A stretch of DNA of 64,000 bases from Mermis nigrescens (lineage: Eukaryota; Nematoda; Enoplea; Mermithida; Mermithidae). Position numbers and translations under genes: made by a program. Below are positions 1-64,000 of the stretch, piece by piece. Where the stretch lies: positions 248,001-312,000 of the forward strand of contig JAVLUZ010000227.1 in assembly GCA_036768485.1 (NCBI GenBank), written 5' to 3'. Below the pieces are notes generated by a model. It ran no database searches. It saw nothing but the letters and a program-made list of their open reading frames with translations, and was not told the origin of the DNA. Position 1 is the stretch's first letter; every line of letters starts with the position of its first letter.

Positions 1-208
1 TTTGTTTAAGTCAAAGAAATTTAATGGTTTTTTTCACACAAAATTGTCTAAAATTTTAAAATTTTAGAAGAAATATTGCGTCAAAAGTGATTTTATGTGA
101 AAGTATACAATGTAAAACACTTGAGGACAAATTTTTGGACCTATTTTTAGCTGTTTTTGGAAAAAGTAGGGATACCGCCCCCTTAGGAAAATTCTATATC
201 CGCAACTG
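1..208 (-). mobile_element. Truncated hAT-like MITE, long version of the CAGTGGCGGATCTAGG family
   Basis: This is the reverse complement of the interior of the element at 22484-23537 (shared segments around 22500-22700) and finishes at a degenerate terminus CAGTTGCGGATATAG read on the minus strand. The other end is outside the window. No coding capacity. Confidence 0.7.
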
Positions 209-697
209 GTAAAATAGACTACATTCAACAAAATGTTATTCAGTGCTTTTATTAAGAAAAAAGCTGTCGTCTCCTTAGCCTGACCTAAATAAGGCGTCAA
301 TTGGCAATGTTTGATTTTAAAGCATGATTGTGTGTGTGACCGTATATACATAGGTACGTTAGATACTATATTATGTTCAGTGAACCGCGAATACGACTTA
401 CAGAATGGACAGCAACATTATCTAGAAAATCAGTATAGCATGTCCAGTGCAGGTAAGACTGCATCTTATGCTACCCTATGACTTCCAGTGTTAACAGGAA
501 TTTACTGCAGTGATTTTCAAAATTTTTGTTCCATTTTCTTTCTCGTTTTTTTCCTAAAAATAAATAATTTACGATTGTGGTGGTGATAGACACTTTATTT
601 GGTATTATTTCCTCTTTCTGCTATTATATTACACTCTGATTAAATTTAACAAGCATGTCAGCAATTAGTACGTTCGGTCACTATGCAAAAAACGAAA

Positions 698-800
698 AAA
701 TTCTCCGGCTTCCGGCCGATTTTTGGATGTCCTCCGGCCGGAGCGCCGGAGTGGAAAAAATGGCTGGATTTGCCGGAGCCGGATCTCCGGTCAATCACTA
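698..800 (+). repeat. CCGG-rich repeat fragment
   Basis: Short runs of CTCCGG and TCCGGCC end in a sequence reading TAGTGATTGACCGGAG on the minus strand, close to the TAGGGATCGACCGGAG terminus of the element at 57416-60430. Probably a deleted copy of that family. Confidence 0.6.
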
Positions 801-821
801 TAGGCAGGCAACTACAAAAAA

Positions 822-975
822 CGGGCGCGTAGCTGGCCGTCCTATTTTAGGGGGACCAACACCAATTTTGGGGGGACTAAGCCCAAAAATAGCACAAAAT
901 AACGTTCGAAAAGTCCTATTTTTCCGATTTTTTCTAATTTAGGGGTCCGGACCCCTCCCAGGGTGCACGTGCCTG
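822..975 (+). mobile_element. Short MITE, CAGGCACGTA family
   Basis: Ends read CGGGCGCGTAGCTGGCCGTC on the left and CCAGGGTGCACGTGCCTG on the right, an imperfect inverted pair. The flanking 8 bp are ACAAAAAA (814-821) and ACAAACAA (976-983), a target duplication with one difference. Same family as 25141-25315. Confidence 0.72.
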
Positions 976-1556
976 ACAAACAATGCAAATAAATGTTATT
1001 CAACACGGCACTGTACTTGGACTATCGATTCCTAGATTTAAAGAACAATTTGCGTTTTTTTTGGCCGTTTCGGTCAAAAGCATCTAAAATTGCATAAAAC
1101 GAAAACTCACTTTCAGTGAAAATCTCAAATTCAGAAAAAATCTAAAAGCACACTGAAAATAGAGACTCAAATATACTTGAAGCTAAAAACTTTTGTTTTG
1201 AGAAAAAGCTCGAGGCAGGGTTGGTAAACACCGTTTTTTCCCAGCGATTTGGTTGATATTATAGACCAAACCCAAAATTTTTTCCACTTTTTCCAACCTT
1301 TTTCCATGTTTTTTGAGAGGTCTAAAAACGTTAAAAATAGAGCGCCTGTGTTAAAAAATCAATGTTCTTTAAGTAGAAAATCCCGTATGTGCACATAAAA
1401 TAACGGTGTTTGATGCACTTTTTGTATAACGATTTCGCGTTCTACTAGAAATATCACGATCAGTATACGTTATTTCTGTTGAACCTTGAATTTTCTTCCT
1501 TCAGTAAAGCATTTTAGTCAATTATGAAGTCGCTTTTGACAATAAAAGCTATAATT

Positions 1557-1905
1557 TATCAAATGGCGCGAAGCACCATAAAATTTTGAAATTTTAGTCC
1601 TCTAAAACGCATTTTCGCATTACAAAACTAACCAAATCCGTGCAAAAGATGAGGATTTTCAATCGTAGAAAAGTTCTAGACCAGGTTGCCGATAAAAATG
1701 CTGCAATTGGCGCGGCGCGGCTTAAAAAATATTAATAACAAGTAAAATTAACCAATTCGGCGCGAAGCGCCGAAAAATTTTTAAAACTTTACCCCTCTAA
1801 ATCGCATTTTTAACATTACAAAAATTTTCCGCCAAATACCAACCAAGCTCAGAAATTGTTTCTATTTCCCAAAATTTTGGTAGAATAGACCAAAAAGTTG
1901 AAAAA
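1557..1905 (+). repeat. Dispersed repeat family E with GC hairpins
   Basis: Blocks such as CTCTAAAACGCATTTTCGCA and GGCGCGAAGCGCC recur at 62170-62300 and, as a tandem array on the other strand, at 39590-40450. No reading frame is conserved between copies. Confidence 0.65.
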
Positions 1906-1924
1906 AAACGGTGTTGGCATTGGG

Positions 1925-2222
1925 AAAAGGTAAAATCCGGAACCAGGACCAGGACCGGGACCGGAAAATGGGTAAAATCCGGACAATCAATCAGGACCAG
2001 GACCAGGACGGACTCAGGACAAATGGGTAAAATCCAGACAATCAATCAGGACCGGGACCAGGACCAGACTAAGGACAAATGGGTTAAAATCCGGACAAAC
2101 AATCAGGACAATGAAAAGATCAGGACAATGTATAAGATATGTAGGGTCGGACTGGCCAGGACCAGACAAATTGGGTAAAATCCAGACAATCAATCAGGAC
2201 AATGAAAAGATCAGGACAAAAT
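1925..2222 (+). repeat. Minisatellite arm: ATGGGTAAAATCCGGACAAT units
   Basis: Several imperfect copies of a 40-60 bp unit made of GGACCAGGACC runs and AATGGGTAAAATCC(A/G)GACAATCAATC-like sequence. The same units occur in reverse complement at 3295-3452, together with the shared block TGTAGGGTCGGACT. The two arms may be the ends of one foldback-like element of about 1.5 kb. Confidence 0.75.
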
Positions 2223-2329
2223 AACGTGTAAAAGTCCTATTTTTCCGTTTTTTTCAGAAACGTTGTGCATGGACAACAATTTTTCGGACGATGTAAATCG
2301 ATCTCGGCAGCGTTTCAAACTGACAGCAA

Positions 2330-2353
2330 TCAACAACAACAACAACAACAATT
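2330..2353 (+). repeat. CAA trinucleotide microsatellite
   Basis: About eight AAC/CAA units in a row between the two minisatellite arms. Confidence 0.9.
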
Positions 2354-3111
2354 TATTCGCTAAGTCAAAAGAAAATATTAACATACATGGATAGGACGAA
2401 TGAACGAAAATGAAAATACATGAAAGACAAAACAAATTTAAGTATGACGAAGCAGGGTAAACGTAAAGGATACTGTACACAGAAATCGACAAAGTGAAGT
2501 TTACCGTGCAAAATTGCATTACAGTAAGCTGCCCTAGAAACCACTTTGTAGCTTCTCGTTAAATTGCTGAAAATCAATTTCCATGCACAAGGTTTCGTTG
2601 AAATAGACTATAGATTGTACCTATACATAAATGTACATATGTGCACCTATCTATAGTCTGTCTCTACGAGCTTTTGAGCATGAATCACAATCTTACAGCG
2701 AATGTAAATCGATTACAAAAGTGGTTTAAACTGAAGTATAGTGATCTCAATATAGAGCGTAGCATTTGATAAGCATAAAGTTTTACTGTGTAAAATTTTA
2801 TTTCAATATTCTGCTTACAATACATACATACCTACATTTGTAGTTGTTTGTTAGATCAGCTGAAAATTTTCCTGTGAAGGTTTTTAAATACATAGGTATA
2901 GGTACCTTTATATGTATGTACATATTTTGTGTAATGATTTTGTTCGGAGTTGTATAGAGTTGGTATATAGGTAACAATAATTGACATATCGGGAACTTTT
3001 TTGCATCAATTCACTGAGTAAGATGAGCAATCTGTTTCTCACAAAAATAGCAACTGCGTATACCGTATATAAGAGATAGCTTTAGTATTATTCTTCTGAT
3101 TTCTGATCGCA

Positions 3112-3188
3112 ATTTCGGTATGGCGCATGAGTGCGCGCGTGAAATACCAACACGAAAGTACGGGGTTCGAAACTCACGGATGCGAAGC
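3112..3188 (+). other. tRNA-like sequence, weak Pol III promoter match
   Basis: GGTTCGAAACTC resembles a B box and TGGCGCATGAG weakly resembles an A box about 40 nt upstream. CGTG/CACG could form part of an anticodon stem and TTCG/CGAA an outer stem. The T stem has mismatches, so this is not a functional tRNA; a decayed tRNA-derived SINE or chance are both possible. Confidence 0.3.
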
Positions 3189-3294
3189 TTTTAAGAATTC
3201 TATATCTTGCAAATATTGGCCCCTAATGCACTCGTTATTTGCCAATATTGGCCTTTAACGAAAAATTCGGGGCCAACATTGGCCAATAATCAGT

Positions 3295-3452
3295 GCCGCC
3301 CAGGTGTAGTCCGACCCTACATGTCTAATACATTGTCCTGATTGTTTGTCCGGATTTTATCCATTTGTCCTGATTCCGGTCCTGGTCCTGATTGATTGTC
3401 TGGATTTTACCCATTTTGTCCTGGTCTGGTCCTGGTCCTGGTTCGGATTTTA
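3295..3452 (-). repeat. Inverted minisatellite arm paired with 1925-2222
   Basis: Reverse complement of the left arm, including AGTCCGACCCTACATGTCTA and runs of GGTCCTGGTCCTG. The DNA between the arms (2223-3294) has no open frame of note and holds the CAA microsatellite and the tRNA-like stretch. Confidence 0.75.
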
Positions 3453-5090
3453 CTCATACCCGTTGGCTTTGGCAAATGGCAACACTGTTGTACTGAAGTC
3501 AAGTTGAAACTGGAACAGTAATTTAAGATATTAAATAATTATGCAAAAATAGTAACCTGCTTTTAATCGAGAAAAAATTTCCTAAATTCGTAAAATCTTG
3601 ATCGACAGTAGATTAGTACTCTATTGTAATTGTAGATCGAAATTATGCAGCTATTTATTTTACATACTATTAATATCAAAGATGAGCAATAATATTCTAC
3701 TACAGTAATAAGCCGTGAAGCGGAAATAGGCCGTTTGGAATGGAAAGGACTAAAGCCCCTTTAAGTGAACATAGGAAGTTGAAATGGAAGATACTAAATT
3801 ATCTTACACAAAATCTTGATAGCGGATCACACCATTTTTAAATCAATGCAAATCGATTACAAAACCGGTTTGAACTAAAGCAAAATCACGGTAAATGTGC
3901 ATAGCAGAATAGGTTTTGGTACCTCATTCATGCGCTAAGCATATGAAGTTTTGTTAAATTACTATGGGCTTATATCTAAAGCCCATTTTTAAATGTTTGT
4001 AGCGATGTACCTTGCCTGAGTGCTGAAAATTGATTTCTATGCATCACCTTTCTTGAAATACTTTTACGTTATTACCACCTATAGTCTGTCTCACACAAGT
4101 TCGATCATAAATTCTAAAACTGAAAATAAGCCGACAGATTGCGATTATAACATTGATCTGATATATAATTATCGTAACACTCGGCTAACTGTCGATTCTT
4201 AAAATTTATGCACGAGGTTATGTGAAACAGACTATAACTAGCAGCTATAGCCCGTTTCATTTAACTTTGCGGTTTTCTTTTAAGTTTTCCCGCAAGAATC
4301 AGGCTACAAAACTTATTTAAAACTGTAATGCTGTGATGCGGGCTAGCAGTGGTATACACCTCCACGGGACACGTTATACTGAAGAATATCATATTGACCG
4401 TATTAGTTTAAAACACTTTTGTAATCACTTTGAATTTTTTAAAAACCTAAAAGCTTAATGAAACAGACTATATTAGTTCCCGAACATGCACATTCAAAAT
4501 TCTTGATATCAACCGCCGTTTTTGGCGATCCAGCGAAAGAATGAAAACCTTCTTAGGCAGAAAGCAAAAAAATTGCGTTGCATAACCAATCGTTGCGAGT
4601 TTCAGGAGCTAATCTTATTCAGCAATTAACGTCGATGTTATGAATTTTAAAAAACTATAGGAAGAAAATTTTCCGTAGATTCCCGCTAAATTGTCAAATG
4701 AGTCTTATTCACCGCGGAATTTGAAGGGTTATGAGAATCTCGGGAATTGAAGCTAACAATTGCTGTAGTGTTCAAACAAGAGCACATCAAACATTTCAGC
4801 AGAATACGTTATAAGTAGCCTTTCGATCAAAAAGCCCTACAATATAGCGATGATTCAAACTTCCAATCCAAGTATCTTTGGAAGTTTGTCCCGTGAGCAG
4901 AGAAATTTTGCAGGACCCCCCTTCTGTGTAACGTTGTAATGTATTTACAAGTATTATTTGCAATTTTACTTGAAATATGTAATTCGTAAAACTTGTGGTA
5001 GATTGCGGCAAAAATACGGTAAAGAAATAATGAAAATAATAAGTGAGTAAGTAAGTACACTTCAAAGAAAACGGTGAACGGAACAGGACG
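3453..5090. other. No gene seen; diffuse repeats
   Basis: AT-rich DNA beyond the 3' end of the protease gene. Blocks containing CTATAGTCTGTCTC and its inverse GAAACAGACTATA occur near 2605-2670, 4080-4100 and 4225-4480, which suggests an old dispersed repeat. No protein-like frame, splice-bounded exon or RNA gene recognised. Confidence 0.5.
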
Positions 5091-6040
5091 TCACCAGACA
5101 TGCACAGCATGGGAATTCTGTGGGTGAGATTTTTAAAGTGCATTTTTGGGCCCAAAATGGTGAGTGTGCGCCAAAACATCGTTTTTCGGGTTTCTAACAA
5201 ATCTCCATCTTTTTCGAGCATAAAAACATGTGAAAATTTCGAAAAAATCAAAAGGTCGAAGAAATTGAACGAAATATAAGCAAAACATGAGAATATGGCA
5301 CAAAGCGCCGAAAATTTTTCACTTTTGAGCAAACAGATAGCTAAAAACGCTTAAAAAACACTTTTCTACGAATTTTAGGGAAATTTTCGAAAAATCGCGA
5401 ATTCTGGGGGATGACAAATTTCTTAAGGGGTGGTAAAAATTTTTCTGGGGGCACACAGCCCCGAACCCCAGAGATCATATGGACATCAATATGCATACAT
5501 GGGCAGCGAAATACCAAAAAACATAATGAAAATTCAATCCCTGGAGTCTATCGATGTTTTTTAGGGATCTATCGGACTTTCCGGAGTATAAACCACCCAT
5601 GCCCATGTATGGACGTCACTAATAATCCCATTTCGCAATAACGATTGTCAAAAATGTCAGAAAACAATTAAAAATGGTCTTAAGTATTTTGAGCTTGAGT
5701 AAAAAATCTCAGTCTTTGGGGAGATTAGGAACGATCGATTGTGGGTTTGGGGATTATAAGTGGGCGGCACCAAAGTTCTTGGGGGAGGGGTTAAGATTTA
5801 TTCGAAGGTCAAAAAATGGCCTTAAAAATGGTGGTATGACGAAAAAACACCATTTTTAAAGGTTTCTCATCGAGCACTATCCATTGGCATGAAAAAATCG
5901 CGAAAAAAACGGGGAAAAATTTTCAAAAATTGAATTTTGGGGGGTATTTTGGTTTCTGGGGGTGCATGCCCCAAAACCACCAACGCCCAGGTATGGTGGG
6001 GATCCCCATCCCATACCGTCTATTACATGCACGGTATGCA
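5091..6040. repeat. Dispersed repeat family F (GACATGCACAGCATGG end)
   Basis: The left end GACATGCACAGCATGGGAAT and the following 250 nt match 41350-41700 and, on the other strand, 48040-48260. Partial copies lie at 42700-42830, 20700-20830 and 57331-57415. The internal block 5498-5620, bounded by CATACATGGGCA and CCATGTATG, looks like a separate short insertion. Not coding. Confidence 0.6.
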
Positions 6041-6092
6041 GTTTCATAGAAGTCTAAAGCAACGTCTAATAATTTATAAAAAGAATCATTAG

Positions 6093-61819
<55,727 letters not shown>

Positions 61820-62160
61820 GAGTATAATGAAAGCGGTTCAAACAACCCAACTCCACATCAAGCCTTAGAATAAGGTGCTGCTGAAAGTTTGACTGAATTA
61901 TTTTTGAAGTCAAACATGAGTGCAAGACGACTTTTTAAATTGAACAGTCAAAAGTTAACAAAAACGGGTATGACAATATAAGCACGAGCACGTACGCACA
62001 AACGTTTACATTTAAAAATGAAACAAGTAAAACTGACTTTTAGTGTTACGCAGTAACGTGACAAAGGCAAGCAAGTAAGCCTGAGCTTGAATGCATAAAT
62101 AATATAAATTTTAACATTTCGCCGAAAAAAATTCTTAATATTAAAACAATTTTTTAAACG
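61820..62160 (-). promoter_or_regulatory. Presumed 5' flank of the USP16/45-like gene
   Basis: Positional inference only. It lies immediately upstream of the ATG at 61819 on the minus strand. No CpG cluster, TATA box at a credible distance or initiator stands out, and an upstream non-coding exon is possible. Confidence 0.3.
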
Positions 62161-62164
62161 TTTT

Positions 62165-62830
62165 TGAAATTTCATCTCTCTAAAAAGCATTTTTGCATTA
62201 GAGAAATGGTCCATATCCGTGCAGAAGATGATGATTTATAATCATAGTAAAGTTCTAGAGCAAGTTGTCGATAAAAGTGCTGCGATCGGCGACGCGCCGG
62301 GATTAAACACATCAAGCACAAACAAAGTAGCCACACAAGGGCATAGGGAGGGTGAGAAGGGAGTATTACCCCTACCTCATATTTTGAAAAACCGGGTAAT
62401 GTCAGACGATTTTGGTGAAGCATACTTTGCTGTTGGGAAAATTTTGAATTTATATTCGAAAAAATACAGCTTAGTTACTCATAAGTCCAATCAGGCAGTT
62501 CATTTTAATGCAAAAGTATTAATTTTTCGCATATTCTCACACTATTTCAATTTTTTGTCACATTATAGTGAAATATTCCCCTTAATACGTTTCTTGAAAC
62601 GAGCATTTTCCAAAAAAATACATTTTAGAATTGAAACCCCAATCTCACGAATGGCATTTTATCACCTATACTTACTGTGCGACCGTTTTTGAATTTAACC
62701 CCTCTGGCCTCCACGACCTTGCCCACCTATAAAAGTAGGTAACCTATCTATTAAATCAATCAATTAGATAAAACTAAAATTTTATAATTTTACCTCTCTA
62801 AAACGCATTCTTGCATTACAAAAATTGGAG
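62165..62830. repeat. Family E and N repeat copies
   Basis: 62165-62300 matches 1600-1725 (CGTGCAGAAGATGATGATTT, AAGTTCTAGAGCAAGTTG). 62340-62400 and 62690-62720 match other dispersed ends (CCTTGCCCACCTATA). The open frame 62219-62692 crosses these repeats and is not a gene. Confidence 0.6.
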
Positions 62831-62834
62831 TTTT

Positions 62835-63320
62835 TGAAGAATATGGTGTGAACCGATTTTGTGCCATTCCGGCAGAACTGCCATACAATTGCGCAAAGAA
62901 CGATACTTTGTGTCACTAAAAGACGCGGAAAAAATAATAAACCAAATCCATACAAAACTCACAGAGTTACGGTACTTCAAACATCATACTTCGACATTCA
63001 CCATTTTGAGCCACTTTAAGGAATTTAGCAATTTATCAAAGGTTTCCAATTTTTACTAATTAATATTTTCCTGCCATTTTCAAGGTCGCAGATTACGAAA
63101 AATTAAGTTCTACTGCGTGGAAACCAAGATTAAAGGAAAAATTTTTTGTAATTTTTTGCCCAAATTTTCAAGAAATTTTTTTTAATTTCACTATTTTTAG
63201 CATTGTTTACATCCAGTTAAAGATTTCTACTTAAATACGATTTAAACAGCATTTTTGGATTATCTTAAAGTTCCAACCATTTGAAGATTCAAACAGTGGT
63301 ACGCAGAATAACATGTACCC
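62835..63320. other. Upstream flank, no gene recognised
   Basis: The segment 62840-63000 (+) has a slightly gene-like composition but gives no recognisable protein in any frame. The rest is AT-rich. Confidence 0.4.
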
Positions 63321-63321
63321 A

Positions 63322-63440
63322 ACTTAGGTCGACCTAAGCATCTATACATCGACCTGAGCATCTATACATCGACCTAAGCATCTATACGTTGACCTAAGCA
63401 TCTATACCTCGACCTAAGCGGGAGCGACCTCGACCTAAGC
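63322..63440 (+). repeat. 20-bp tandem repeat CGACCTAAGCATCTATACAT
   Basis: Four full units starting at 63330, 63350, 63370 and 63390, then shortened CGACCTAAGC units. Preceded by ACTTAGGTCGACCTAAG, an inverted pair. Confidence 0.95.
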
Positions 63441-64000
63441 AGCCGAAAACACCTTCTTAGATAAACTAAGCCTAAGCCTGAGCGTCATTTAAGCAGAAAC
63501 TTGAATTTTCACATTATCTAGACAGAAAGAACATGCAAAAAATTGTTTTTTTTCAAATTTAAAAATTTTCAAACAAAATTTTTTTTCCGTAAAATAGAGT
63601 TATTTTTTCGTAATCAGCGACCTTGAAAATGTCAGATACATATGTTTTCAGCCCAAATTCGGAACATTTTTGGTAAACTGTAAAATACCATCCTGAGTAA
63701 CTCTATCTTCACCAATATTGGTCCGTTTTTCATAAAAAATTTTTTCCGCACTTTCTTTATGCATGTCCTCCTCATTTCAATCAATATCCTTCCTTTCCGC
63801 GTACATCTGCAAGTTTTCCATCCACAGCATATATATAGTAAAGTTTAGCCCAAAAATTTTACATAAATGCCAAACAAACCCAACAATTTGTTTTCCATTT
63901 TTCAAAATTTTGGTTGACAGACCAAAAGTGGAAGCTCTCAACTACCGTTTTTTCCTAGCGATTTGATTATCAATGTGTAATGTGAATAATGCCCCAAAAT

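Noticed and set aside
62219..62692. Longest plus-strand open frame (157 codons)
   Set aside because: Its first third is a dispersed repeat also found near 1600-1725, and no domain is recognisable; other copies do not keep the frame.
63322..63440. Short regular repeats, considered as a CRISPR array
   Set aside because: Direct tandem units without unique spacers, in eukaryotic DNA.

Overview
The window is eukaryotic nuclear DNA, AT-rich and intron-rich, almost certainly from an invertebrate animal. It holds one protein-coding gene that I can reconstruct from first to last coding base: a USP16/USP45-type ubiquitin-specific protease on the minus strand, 61819 down to 6093. Its 16 coding exons total 2595 nt (864 codons plus stop) and make up under 5 % of the 55.7 kb they span. 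All exon phases join without a frame break. The predicted protein has a basic N-terminus, a complete zf-UBP zinc finger (about residues 48-136), a USP catalytic domain with Cys box (Cys216), QQDSHE box, split zinc ribbon (Cys411/414 and Cys629/632) and His box (His734, Asp839), and a variable lysine/alanine-rich linker inserted in the catalytic domain. I cannot name the species. The Jockey-like retroelement remnant and short AT-rich splice acceptors are compatible with an arthropod or nematode but do not decide it.

Almost all other DNA is intron filled with transposon-derived repeats. The commonest type is non-autonomous DNA elements with terminal inverted repeats and 8-bp target-site duplications (TSDs), the hAT-type signature. 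For about 20 of them both ends and both TSD copies can be read from the sequence, and many are nested.

Layout, left to right. 1-6.1 kb: repeats downstream of the gene, including an inverted pair of minisatellite arms and a tRNA-like stretch. 6.1-16.7 kb: exons 16 to 13 with short MITEs between. 15.5-16.7 kb: two adjacent copies of one MITE separated and flanked by the same 8 bp. 16.7-30.2 kb: exons 12 to 6, a Jockey-like fragment at 18.2-19.1 kb, several nested MITEs and a 402-bp palindrome. 30.8-35.4 kb: a stack of elements inserted into each other whose order of insertion can be worked out. 38-41 kb: a 3-kb element built of inverted minisatellites and a tandem array. 41-45.5 kb: zinc-finger exons 5 to 3. 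47-55.6 kb: nested elements carrying a 1.7-kb CCAA satellite and GGAATC arrays. 55.8 kb: exon 2. 57.4-60.4 kb: a 3-kb element carrying a foldback element with 0.2-kb inverted ends. 61.7 kb: exon 1 with the start codon. 61.8-64 kb: upstream flank, no gene recognised.

Two structural themes recur. A 15-bp GC-rich hairpin (CGGCGC-TTC-GCGCCG) sits in otherwise unrelated repeat families, and several element families share a plan of TIR plus family-specific GC-rich subterminal arrays. I found no autonomous transposase, rRNA gene, CRISPR array or second intact gene.
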